NCBI GenBank assembly: GCA_037191015.1
Contig: JBBCKD010000014.1
Location: forward strand, 186,001 to 250,000
Reading direction: 5' to 3'
From: Ravibacter sp037191015
Lineage (GTDB): Bacteria; Bacteroidota; Bacteroidia; Cytophagales; Spirosomataceae
DNA: 64,000 bases
Shown here: piece by piece, positions 16,677 through 26,300 of the stretch
Layout of the letters: each line of letters starts with the position of its first letter
Numbering within the stretch: the stretch's first letter is position 1
Notes under the pieces: model-generated
What the model was told of the DNA's origin: nothing
What the model saw: only the letters and a program-made list of their open reading frames with translations
Database searches by the model: none
Program-made: the position numbers and the translations under genes

Positions 16677-19637
16677 TTAGTTCGCTCCTTTCAGGAACGC
16701 GATGAGATCCAGTAAATCCTGGCTGCTCATGGTCTGTTCCAGTCCGTCGGGCATTAATGAAACACCCGGATTGTTCAGGGTCTTAATATTCTTGCGCAAA
16801 ATGGTTTCTTCTGTCGAAAAGGCAGTCCTGATGGTCAGGGAGTTTTCGGTTTCAGATACGAGCCAGCCGGTTATGGTATTCCCGTCGTTCGTCTCTACAT
16901 TCAGCGCCTGGTAAGCCGGGTATACCTCGTAATTCGGGACCAGTATGTGAAGCAGGATCGCATCCGGAGGCTGGTTGCGGATACCCGAAAGATCGGGGCC
17001 CACATTCCCGCCCTCCATGCCTGCAAAAGTATGGCATGCCGAGCAGCTCCTCTGGAATACCTCTTTCCCGTTTGCTGCAACCGCTTTCTCGGCAAGCTTA
17101 GGCCTGAAGTCCTGGTAGACTTTCATCCGTCCGCCCGATTCGAGCTCTTCAAAATAGGTTGCGGCTCTCTTGCTGATCGACTCATCCTTGTGCTTAATCA
17201 GCCGCTGGCGGTCGTTTGAAGTAATCTCCGCCGCACCTATCACCTTGCTCTCCAGCCCGTTAAAGAGGACATTAATAAAGTCAGGATTGGAAACCAGCGC
17301 CGCTACGACAGAATTTTTTACCCGGGGGGTATAAGCCGACCAGGTATTCTTCGCAGTCATCAGGGCCGCTCCTTCGGGCGCTCCCAGCTTGGTAAGGGCA
17401 GAAACTGTTTCAATCTGCAGCTCAGGCGGGTTTTTAGCGTCAAGGGTTTTGCTAAGCGTAGCCTTTACTTTTCCAAAATCATAATACCCGAGCAAAGCAA
17501 CCGCATCTTTACGTTGGGAAACGGGCAGGTCCTGCCTGAGCGCGACACTGTTCATGCTTTTCATAAAGGCTTCGAGTTGTTTTAACCCGGCCCGGTCTGA
17601 CCCGCTTTCGAGCAATGCCTGCAGCGCCGGTTTGTCCCCACTGCTGAACTCCTTCCTTTTGGCTACTCCTTCAGCCAGCCCCAGTATCGTGGCGGCACGC
17701 CAGTCTTCCCCTCCTTTCTGGTTAAGCGTTTCCGTCAGAAGCGCCCGGCAGGCATCGACTGTTGCAGCATTCCCAAAAAGCTTTCCCATGTCCTGCATGA
17801 CAAGCGCGTAAGCGCGTGCATCTCCCCCTTTCTGTTTCCGGAATGCGGCCAGGAAATCGGGCAGCCTGTCGGAAATCCCGCTCAGTACGGCATTCCGGCT
17901 CCACTTATCCTCACCGTCACGGGCAGCTATTTTTGCCAAAGCTTCTGTGGAAGCCGGCGTTTTCTGGTTTCCCAGCGCAAGAGCGGTGATAAACCGTACC
18001 CTTTTGTCCGGGTCGTCCGTTTTTTTAGCAAGCGCCTCCGCTAGTGTACCGTCTATTGTACTATTTCTATCGGCCAGCCTGATGGCCTGCTCTCTTACTC
18101 CCGGATCGGGGTCGTCAAGCACCTTGCCGAGCAAGGAGGCATCCAGCGCCTCCAGGTGGCTCAGCAGCCATAAGGCGGCAGCCCGCGACTCGGGTACCGC
18201 AGAGCCGGCAGCCAGTGCCCTGAGCTCCTGCTTATATTCATTTCTTTTATCCTGCAGAATAATCCTGAACGCCGTTTCCCTATGCCATTCGTTGCCCGAA
18301 CCGAGAGCGATCATCACTTTCTGAACACTTGAAAAATCCGGCTTTGCAAGCGTATTTTCCTTTTGGCCTTTACGGTAGATCCTGTACAGGCGTCCGTCGG
18401 TCTTGCCGCTTTCAAAATCAAGCAGGTGCCTGGCTTCTTCCGGCACGTAGGACGGATGGTCTATTACCTTCCGGTACATGTCTGCCAGGTACAGCGATCC
18501 GTCGGGGCCGTGATTCAGGAAGACAGGACGAAACCACTCATCGGTAGACGCCAGGAACTCCTTCGTATCGTAGGCCAGCTCCGACCGGAACCCCGCCCCG
18601 TCGGGCTTCATCACCTGGCGCTGTACGAGGTTCTGGGCCGGCTCGCATATAAAAACGTTACCCTTGTGGGCGCCGGTCATCCGGTCGCCGTTGTAAATGA
18701 GAAGCCCGCAGGCCGAAGTGAAAGTGCCCGTATGCGACAAGCCCATCAATTTGGGTATAAACTCGGCTGTGGTAACGGCCCCGCTGATAGGGAATACCTT
18801 CGCATTGGCCTCGACGTCGGAAACATTCTGGTAGGTTTCCGTAAACATCAGGGAGGGATTTCTTTTCAGGTGCCATGGCTCGATCATCATCTGCATGACA
18901 GGATGACGGTTGGATGTCCCGAACCTTCTTCCGAAGGGATCGAATGCCAGTCCGAACTGGCTTCTCCCGCCGGTATTTTCAAATACAAATGTTTCCGGGT
19001 GAAACCTGCCGTCGGCAGAAGTAAAGCTTACGGCCTCCCTTTCAGGATGCTTGGGAGAGGTAATCCTGCCGCCGTTCAGCCCGCTGGTCACATACACCCA
19101 GCCATCGAGCCCCAATATGGGGTGACTGACCCTGATCTGCGCAGTCTTGTCGGAGTTGAAGCCTGTCAGCACCACTTCCTTAATGTCGGCCTTACCGTCC
19201 CCGTCGGTGTCTTTCAGATAATAAATGTCGGGCGCGCAGGTAACAAACACTCCTCCTTTCCAGGGAAGCACCCCGTTCGGATAAGTCAGTCCTTCCGCAA
19301 ATTCGTAGCGGGTCTCGAATTTCCCGTCTTTGTCGGTATCCCTGAGCAGGGCTACCCGCCCGATAGCGGGAGCTGTCGAGCCGTCTATAGGATCCGGATA
19401 GCCACGATCTTCGACCACGTAAAGGTCGTTACGTTCGTCGAATGCAAACGCCACCGGATCTACGACCAGGGGCTCCGAAACTACCAATTCTATTTCCAAC
19501 CCTTCTTCCAGCCTGAAACTTTCCATAGCCTTCTTCAAACGGTCGGAATTGTCATCATTCATCAGCTTCACACCATGCTTTGTAGTCAAAGCAAAAGTGC
19601 ACATACATACCAGGAGAAATAAGATCTTAATCTTCAT
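16677..19637 (-). CDS. PVC-type c-cytochrome / membrane-bound dehydrogenase-domain protein
   Basis: 986 residues; signal peptide (about 1-19). Residues about 30-430 form a propeller-like dehydrogenase domain of the type common in Planctomycetes and Bacteroidota. It includes two Ca-binding-like loops (DTDKDGKFE, DTDGDGKAD) and VCEPAQNLV-type elements. Residues about 440-840 form HEAT-like helical repeats (ALWLLSHLEAL, AIRLADRNS, ALALGNQKTP). The C-terminal domain carries one c-type haem site, CSACH with C865, C868 and H869, and ends in SSQDLLDLIAFLKG. Such proteins are thought to oxidise sugars or alcohols in the periplasm and pass electrons to a c-type chain. Co-transcription with the ceramidase-fold and DUF1080 genes argues for one catabolic pathway. 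Confidence 0.87.
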   Translation of the reverse strand: MKIKILFLLVCMCTFALTTKHGVKLMNDDNSDRLKKAMESFRLEEGLEIELVVSEPLVVDPVAFAFDERNDLYVVEDRGYPDPIDGSTAPAIGRVALLRDTDKDGKFETRYEFAEGLTYPNGVLPWKGGVFVTCAPDIYYLKDTDGDGKADIKEVVLTGFNSDKTAQIRVSHPILGLDGWVYVTSGLNGGRITSPKHPEREAVSFTSADGRFHPETFVFENTGGRSQFGLAFDPFGRRFGTSNRHPVMQMMIEPWHLKRNPSLMFTETYQNVSDVEANAKVFPISGAVTTAEFIPKLMGLSHTGTFTSACGLLIYNGDRMTGAHKGNVFICEPAQNLVQRQVMKPDGAGFRSELAYDTKEFLASTDEWFRPVFLNHGPDGSLYLADMYRKVIDHPSYVPEEARHLLDFESGKTDGRLYRIYRKGQKENTLAKPDFSSVQKVMIALGSGNEWHRETAFRIILQDKRNEYKQELRALAAGSAVPESRAAALWLLSHLEALDASLLGKVLDDPDPGVREQAIRLADRNSTIDGTLAEALAKKTDDPDKRVRFITALALGNQKTPASTEALAKIAARDGEDKWSRNAVLSGISDRLPDFLAAFRKQKGGDARAYALVMQDMGKLFGNAATVDACRALLTETLNQKGGEDWRAATILGLAEGVAKRKEFSSGDKPALQALLESGSDRAGLKQLEAFMKSMNSVALRQDLPVSQRKDAVALLGYYDFGKVKATLSKTLDAKNPPELQIETVSALTKLGAPEGAALMTAKNTWSAYTPRVKNSVVAALVSNPDFINVLFNGLESKVIGAAEITSNDRQRLIKHKDESISKRAATYFEELESGGRMKVYQDFRPKLAEKAVAANGKEVFQRSCSACHTFAGMEGGNVGPDLSGIRNQPPDAILLHILVPNYEVYPAYQALNVETNDGNTITGWLVSETENSLTIRTAFSTEETILRKNIKTLNNPGVSLMPDGLEQTMSSQDLLDLIAFLKGAN

Positions 19638-19838
19638 TGTAGCTGCCTGTAAATACCAGGCTTTTCATCTATTAAATAATGTGTTTACAACCGGCCCCGG
19701 ATTTTTTGCAGGAATGCCGGAACCCGGCCGGGATTAAAAATTCCGCACCGAAAACTTCACTTGAAATTTTCTATCATAAATGCGAATAATCGTAGTGGTT
19801 CGGTAAAAGGTTGTACTGAGAACGATTCATTTTAAGGC

Positions 19839-19897
19839 AAAGGATTGGTTATCAGGAGAAATATAAAATCACTCCTGAAAAAAACATTCAATCCTTT
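19839..19897 (+). terminator. Nested inverted repeat with trailing T-run (plus-strand terminator-like)
   Basis: The outer arms 19839-19847 and 19889-19897 (AAAGGATTG / CAATCCTTT) enclose inner arms 19852-19858 and 19872-19878 (TCAGGAG / CTCCTGA). A long T-run follows on the plus strand, giving terminator geometry for a plus-strand transcript although no plus-strand gene is known here. On the minus strand it lies in the leader of the PVC-cytochrome gene, between it and the Tat ceramidase-fold gene. Confidence 0.45.
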
Positions 19898-19915
19898 CTT
19901 TTTTTTTCGCGACCG

Positions 19916-21505
19916 TCAGCTCAGCTCCGGAGGCACGCTGCCATATTCCCACGGCTTGCCTTTGAATTCCGGAGCGGGCCTGCCCTTCGGCGCTTCGCCG
20001 GGTTTCAGCTGGCGCGCAAGATCTACCCCGATCGCTGCCATGCGCGTTCCTGCGTCGGGTACCAGGTTGCTGTATAAGGTCAGGCGGGTTTCATAGCCTC
20101 CGCCCCCGGCGGCCAGCGCCTGTTCCGTAGGTATGTACCCCACGCATCCGTTTGCCAGCATCGATATGAAGGTATATTCAAACGGGCTGTTTATTTTGAT
20201 ATCCAGCCCGAACTGGCAGAAATATTCTGCGGGGTTTGTAATAATGGCTGCCGGGCCTATCTGTATAACCTGGATTTCGACCGGTACGGTCGGTTGTCTT
20301 TTGGCCATTGCGTCCAGCATTATCGTCTCCTTGGCGAAAGTCCATACCGTGGCGCCTACTTCTTCGGGCTTCTTTTTGACTGTGGCCAGGCTTTCCTTTA
20401 CTTTTTCCGGCGACGGCAGACGGCGCTTCATATTTTCCCGGTGAACTTTATAAGCTACCGGGGCCAGTGTTCCCCTGGGCATATCGAGCAGCACTTTTAC
20501 CGCTTCCGCCCCTACCCTGGCGCCTACAAAACGGGCCCATTCCTCGCCGGCACGGTTGACGAATACGTTCCGGTTGTCGACCTGCGTCACATCGCCCGCC
20601 GCTCCCTGTATGAATACCACGACACAGTCCGGCCCGAATGCCCCGCGGATGGTCTGTTCCAGGTAGTAGACCCAGTTGGCCGAGGCTCCGCCCGGGTTGG
20701 TCGTCGTATGACAGGTATAGTTAACGATACAGCCGATGCATTTTCCCTTATCATCCCAGGCCCCTATCACGCCCACTTCCGGGTCTATCGGGCCGGCGGG
20801 TTTTACGATCTCAGGGTTCAGCTGACCCGGATGGGTATAGGTGAGCCCGTTTTTCATGAAAAAGCGCCTGTTGAAGGCTACTTTATCCTCGACCCCGCGA
20901 CCTATGCCCAGCTCCGCGGGACCTGCTTTGCTGTTGGCTTCTACTACCGCCTTTACCAGCTGTTCCTCTACGGTTTTCAGGTAGTCGGCATTGGCACAGG
21001 AAGACTTCTCGTATGCAAGCTCCTTCACAAGCGGATCCGCCCAGTCGAACTCCCCGGGCTGGATCATACCGGTCGGTCCCGAAGAATGGGAATGCGTAGC
21101 GCTGATCAGGATAGCGTCTGCCGGGATCCGGGTTTGGGCTTCGATCTTTTTCCTGGCCGAAGCTACCAGCGACGCCGGTACCATCAGCGCATCTACCGCG
21201 ACGACCGCCACGCTGCCCGAGCCGTCCTTAAACACCGATGCCCTTACTTTACAGGGGTCATGGATCGTTTTATGAAATACTTTTCCGTAACCGCCCGGCT
21301 GCTCCATGCCCAGCTTAGGGGTTATATCCTGCTCGGAGAACCCTGCCCTGGTGTTGTCCTGTAAAGCCTGTTGCTTAGCCGAAGGCTTTACAGCAGGACG
21401 GGCGCCGGCTTCAGACATGCCTGCGGTCGCCAGCCCCAGGACAGACGTTCCTGCCAAAGATTTTTTAAGAAAGTCCCTGCGGCTGTCGATGTGTCCTTTT
21501 TTCAT
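19916..21505 (-). CDS. Tat-exported neutral/alkaline ceramidase-fold protein, paralog D
   Basis: 529 residues. The N-terminus carries a twin-arginine signal (SRRDFLKKSLAG) followed by a hydrophobic stretch, so it is exported folded, unlike the three Sec-type paralogs. Family motifs: AGFSEQDITPKLG, ILISATHSHSSGPTG, IVNYTCHTTTNPGG, NPAEYFCQFGLDIK and NGCVGYIPTEQ. The nucleophile motif reads GAAGDVTQVD, with Thr in place of Ser, nearer to canonical GDVSPN than the other three. A terminator-like hairpin separates it from susD upstream, suggesting partial readthrough or its own promoter. Likely an exported metal-dependent hydrolase; substrate not assignable. Confidence 0.82.
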   Translation of the reverse strand: MKKGHIDSRRDFLKKSLAGTSVLGLATAGMSEAGARPAVKPSAKQQALQDNTRAGFSEQDITPKLGMEQPGGYGKVFHKTIHDPCKVRASVFKDGSGSVAVVAVDALMVPASLVASARKKIEAQTRIPADAILISATHSHSSGPTGMIQPGEFDWADPLVKELAYEKSSCANADYLKTVEEQLVKAVVEANSKAGPAELGIGRGVEDKVAFNRRFFMKNGLTYTHPGQLNPEIVKPAGPIDPEVGVIGAWDDKGKCIGCIVNYTCHTTTNPGGASANWVYYLEQTIRGAFGPDCVVVFIQGAAGDVTQVDNRNVFVNRAGEEWARFVGARVGAEAVKVLLDMPRGTLAPVAYKVHRENMKRRLPSPEKVKESLATVKKKPEEVGATVWTFAKETIMLDAMAKRQPTVPVEIQVIQIGPAAIITNPAEYFCQFGLDIKINSPFEYTFISMLANGCVGYIPTEQALAAGGGGYETRLTLYSNLVPDAGTRMAAIGVDLARQLKPGEAPKGRPAPEFKGKPWEYGSVPPELS

Positions 21506-21624
21506 TTGCCAACTATTAAAGATTAAATGGTTTAGTACTTTTTTGTGATCATTTATTTTAAAAAGATTACTATATAATGAAAAACGGAACCGGAGTCTTA
21601 CATACTCACCGCCGGCTCTAAAAT

Positions 21625-21660
21625 AAACCTATCTCCTTCGTCCGGAAGGAGAATAGGTTT
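21625..21660 (-). terminator. Terminator hairpin after susD-like gene
   Basis: The arms 21625-21632 + 21633-21639 pair with 21653-21660 + 21645-21651, with one bulged base (AAACCTAT-CTCCTTC against GAAGGAG-ATAGGTTT). On the minus strand it lies 33 bases past the SusD stop and is followed by TATTTTA, fitting an intrinsic terminator or attenuator. Confidence 0.6.
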
Positions 21661-21692
21661 GCTCACTATCTACCAACTATCAATAAAACAAA

Positions 21693-23321
21693 TCACCATC
21701 CCGGGTTCTGTGTCAGCTGCGGATTGAGTGTAATTTCCTGCAGCGGAACGGGATATAAGTACAGCTTATCATCCCATTTCCTGGCTGTATAGCCGGGATA
21801 CAACACCCTGTTGGCGCCTGTTGCCGGGTCTACTGCACCCTGGATCGTTTTGGGATTTTCAAGGACTTTACCGGCCTTCCAGCGCACCAGGTCATCCCAA
21901 CGGTTACCCTCAGCGCAGGTTTCCAGGCGGCGCTCTCTCCTGATTTCGTTCAGAAGCGGCGATATAGTCATACCCCAGTCCGGCCAGTTCGGATCTGTAA
22001 ACCCTACTTCCGTTTTAAGGTGCGGCATGCCTACCCTGTCGCGCAGCTCATTTACCGTTTTATCGAGCACTTCCTGGGTACATTCGTTGAGCTCGGCTTT
22101 TACTTCGGCATATGAAATCAGCACTTTCCCATACCTGTACACGAAGTCATCGGTAGTCGAAGTGCTGGGAAGCCTGTCCCTCTCGTAAGGGCTATACCCT
22201 TTGATGATATAGTAGCTCGTAGGACAGTAATTATTCTGGAACTCGGGCATAGGCTTGTAGTTGGTCGTCCCGTCGTCGAAAATACGGTAAGGGCGCTTCT
22301 CCTGATAGATGGACTGCTCCATGCGGGGATCCCTGTTCACAAACTCGTCTGCATAATTCTTATCCCCTTTGTAGAGCGGGCTCACTGCTATGGGCAGGCC
22401 GTCGGTACACAGATAAGATTCAACGAAATCCTTGCTATAGCCGGTATACGGCTCTCCCAGCTGGCGCACGTTGTTGTGCATGCGCTTGTCGGTAATATAG
22501 CGCTGTACAAAGATCCCCTCCGGGTTTCCTTTCAGCTCATACTGGACGAAAAGATCGAAATAGTCCTTGTCCGGATTCCCGGTAGACCATACGGCGAAGC
22601 GGTTCGAGCTGATGATGGCCTCGTACGCCGCCGCGGCCTTTCTCAATAGCTCCTCATGCCCGCTGCCTACGTTGTGATACTTCCTGAATGTTCCCTCGTA
22701 CAGGGCAACATCTCCTTTCAGGGTAAGCGCAGCAAATTTGGTAAGGCGGTCTTCGCCTGAAGTTTCGGGCAAATTTTCAATCGCAAAATCGAGGTCCGCC
22801 AGGATGTTGTTCACCACCGTTTCACGCGAGTCTCGGGGAGCGTTGAGCTCTTCCGATTCGATGTCCAGGCTCTTTGCTATCCAGGGGACTTCGCCGAACT
22901 TCTTCAGCTTATCAAAATAATAGAAAGCCCTGAAAAACCTCAGTTCTCCGTACGCGAGCTTCAGCGTCGCATCTTCGGGTACGCCCGCAATCCTGTCGAG
23001 CGCATAGTTGACCCTTCTGATCTGCAGCCAGTCGGCCTTGGCCCAGCCTCCGCCCGAAGACGGAACAGGAGTTTCGTTCCAGGTATACGTGTTCCGGCTG
23101 CTGGGCACCTGGTTGTCGCTGAAATTATCCAGCGAATACCATGCCAGCCGGGCATCAAACAACGTAGGATAAAACTGGTTGGCGTACATTTTAAAATCCG
23201 CACCGGACTTCCAGAAATTGGCGTCGCTTATTTTATCCTCCGGGAATTTTTCCAGGAAATCGTCATTACATGCCGTGAGCGAAAAGACGGATACTATCCC
23301 TGCCAAAAAGTATTTTTTCAT
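21693..23321 (-). CDS. SusD/RagB-family outer-membrane substrate-binding lipoprotein
   Basis: 542 residues. A lipoprotein signal is visible (SVFSLTACNDDFLEK, lipid-attachment Cys near residue 18), followed by LEKFPEDKISDANFWKS, the standard SusD opening. Internal TPR-like helices (LRFFRAFYYFDKLKKFGEVPW) and the C-terminal EIRRERRLETCAEGNRWDDLVRWK signature plus LYPVPLQEITLNPQLTQNPGW complete the family pattern. It forms the lid of a SusCD importer with the adjacent SusC; the gap to susC is 20 bases, so they are cotranscribed. Ligand specificity cannot be read, but by context it is the substrate of the ceramidase-fold enzyme series. Confidence 0.95.
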   Translation of the reverse strand: MKKYFLAGIVSVFSLTACNDDFLEKFPEDKISDANFWKSGADFKMYANQFYPTLFDARLAWYSLDNFSDNQVPSSRNTYTWNETPVPSSGGGWAKADWLQIRRVNYALDRIAGVPEDATLKLAYGELRFFRAFYYFDKLKKFGEVPWIAKSLDIESEELNAPRDSRETVVNNILADLDFAIENLPETSGEDRLTKFAALTLKGDVALYEGTFRKYHNVGSGHEELLRKAAAAYEAIISSNRFAVWSTGNPDKDYFDLFVQYELKGNPEGIFVQRYITDKRMHNNVRQLGEPYTGYSKDFVESYLCTDGLPIAVSPLYKGDKNYADEFVNRDPRMEQSIYQEKRPYRIFDDGTTNYKPMPEFQNNYCPTSYYIIKGYSPYERDRLPSTSTTDDFVYRYGKVLISYAEVKAELNECTQEVLDKTVNELRDRVGMPHLKTEVGFTDPNWPDWGMTISPLLNEIRRERRLETCAEGNRWDDLVRWKAGKVLENPKTIQGAVDPATGANRVLYPGYTARKWDDKLYLYPVPLQEITLNPQLTQNPGW

Positions 23322-23341
23322 TTTCTTACTGGTTAATAGGG

Positions 23342-26300
23342 TTAGAAGTTGATATTGGCGCCCAGGGAAAGGGACTTATACAACGGGTAGGAGCTCGGCC
23401 CAGGAAGCTCCGGATCTGAGATCCTGATCATCTTTGTGGCAGTCCAGAGGTTGGCCCCGGTAAAGAATACCTTGATCCGCTCCATTCCTATTTTCCGTGT
23501 GATATCCACCGGGATGGTATATCCGAACGTCAGCTGCTTTAATCTCAGGTAGGCCGCGTTCTGCAAAAAGCGGCTTTGAACGGTGGTGATATCGCCAGCG
23601 CCCGAAATAATCGGCCTCGGGAAAAATGCATCGCGGTTTTCCGGCGACCAGTAATCCATCGCAGCTTTCGAGATCCCTACCCATTCGTTGGAATACTGTG
23701 TGAGATAATACAGCTGCGACATGTTAAGCTCCCGCTTCGCCACGCCCTGTAAGAACAGGTCCAGGTCAAAGCCCTTCCATTTCCAGTTGGTACGGAAACC
23801 GTAGCTATACCTTGGTGTGCTGTTGCCGATGACGCTCATGTCTCCGGGGTTGCTCAGCGTCTGGGCGCCGCGTGTTATTTTCCCGTCGCCATCCAGGTCT
23901 ACCATCCACAGGTCGCCGGCCTGACGCTTTCTCCCGTTGATATTCGACTGGTCGAGCGCGAGGGCCTCTTCGTCTGTCTGGAACAGTCCGCCGGTAGTCA
24001 GCCCCCATATTTCTCCCAGGTTATGCCCTACATAGTAGTCGGAAATGAGCCCCGAAGGGTTGCTGAATTTGGTAATTTTTGCCGAATAGTCCGAAAGGAT
24101 AACCGTCGCTTCGTAGCGTACCTCCCCGATCTTGTCGCGCCACTCGATATTGAGGTCGAAACCCGATGTCCTCATATCTGCCGCATTGGCCTGGGGCTCG
24201 GTAACGGCCAGGACCGCCGGCAGGGTCTGCGACCTTGTAAGCATGTTACGGGTATCCCTGTGGTATACGTCGAAGGAAGCATTCAGCTTATTCATAAAAA
24301 GCGACAGGTCAATACCAAAGTTCATCTGGGAAACAGTTTCCCACGTGAGCGTCGGGCTCACCAGGCCGGGAGCCAGCACCGACATCGGGCGCTCTCCATT
24401 GACCAGGTAGGCAATCTCGGAAGCATTCAGCGTTGCTATGTAAGGGTAGAAGATCGGGTTGTTGGCGGCATCGACCAAAAGCTGGTTGCCCAGTGTTCCG
24501 TAGGATGCCCTGAGCTTCAAATCTGTCAGCCAGCTGCTTGTTGAAGCCATAAAACCCTCTTTCGATACCCGCCATCCCAAAGAAACCGAGGGAAAGAAAC
24601 CAAAGCGGCTACTCCTGGGAAAACGGGATGTGCCATCATACCTGCCGTTAAATTCAAGCAGGTATTTGTCGTCGTAGCTGTAATTAAACCGTGAGAATGC
24701 CCCCCTGATCGCGAACTCGTTCAGCCCGTCGGACGCAAATCTTTCACCCGACGCCAGGCTCATATAAGGGACGTCGTTGATAATCAGGTTGCGGCGCTCG
24801 GCCTGCGTCCATGCATAGGACGCATTTTCCTGGTTAAAGCCGACCATCAGCTTCACATAGTGCTTGCCGAAGGTGTTGGCATAATCTCCGTAGGCATTGA
24901 AAACGTAGTAGTTATCGTCATAGTTGGTCCTGGCCACCCTGTTCGGGTTAGATCCGCCGTAATATCCCGACACATCCCCGTTTACGTTATAGAAGGGGAT
25001 CAGCGCGAGGTAAGACATCTCGGCCGTCGACTTTGTATTGAACGAGTAATCGACATTGAACGTCATGTTACGGATGGGAGTCAGCGTGGCGCTACCCGTC
25101 AGCCATACGTCATTGACTTTCCGTGTACGTTCTCCCCCGTCTTTGATAAACTGGGCAGGGTTGCCGATAGATCCTTCATGCGTCCACTTCCCGTTGGGAT
25201 CGTACAGCGGCTGGGTGGAATAAACGTTGGTCTGGTAGATCGTCCCGGTTTCCGGGTATGAATTACGGAAATGAGCGTCGTTAGGCGGATACCGTTTGTT
25301 GCTGTTGTTGACAGATATTTTTGTCCCCACCTTCAGCCAGTTCAGCACCTCGTAGTTGAGGTTGGTCATCAGGTTGTAGCGATTGAATTTCTCTTTAAAC
25401 AAGTCCTTGTTGGTAAGACCGCCCTGATAGATATAAGACAGCGAGCTGTAGTAATCAAACTTCCCGGACCCGCCCGAAACACTGGCCGTATGCTGGTGCA
25501 TGGGGTATCTCTTGTTCATCAGGATATCCTCCCAGTTGGTGTTGGCAACCCCGGTCCACTCGTTCAGGTTAGAAGGGTGAATGATGGCTGAAGGCTTGCT
25601 TGGATCGTTGTAATGGGCCATCATGGCATCCACCATGATATCATCATAGTAGGGCCGGCCGTTTACCCGCATGTAAGCCTCGTTCATATAGCCTATCCGG
25701 TCCCTGGTATCGATAAACTCGATCCGGCTCGTCGGCTCATTGGAAGTGACGATAGACGAGACCGATACGCTGGGCGTATCCTTTTTCTTACCGCTTTTGG
25801 TCGTGACCAGGATCACGCCATAGGCTGCACGGGCTCCGTAAATCGCCGCAGAAGCAGCATCTTTGAGCACTGTTACGCTTTCTATATCATTGGGGCTGAG
25901 CAGGTTGATATCCATCGGTATCCCGTTCACCAGGATCAGCGGAGAACCGCCGTTTATGGAAGTATTCCCGCGGATATTGAAGGTCGCCCCCTGTCCGGGA
26001 GAACCTGTGCCCGGGGAAATGTTAAGATTGGAAACAGTTCCCTGCAATCCTTGTCCCAGGTTGGTAATGGGCCGGCTTTCCAGCACTTCGGAACCTATCG
26101 TCGATACTGCGCCGGTAAGATTGACCTTTTTCTGGGCTCCGTAACCTACAACGACCAGCTCTTCCAGCGATTTGTTGTCTACCTGCATACTAATTTCCAG
26201 CGTCGTCTGGGATCCTACTGTTTTTTCCTGCGTAAAATACCCCACGAAAGAAAACACCAGCACAGCGCTGCCGTCATCGACAGTAAGCTCAAAATTCCCG

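Noticed and set aside
18363..19622. 419-codon plus-strand frame opposite the PVC-type cytochrome gene
   Set aside because: No domain or start context; the minus-strand protein has clear motifs along the same bases.
20294..21364. 356-codon plus-strand frame opposite Tat ceramidase-fold gene
   Set aside because: Antisense shadow; composition like reversed coding sequence, no motif.
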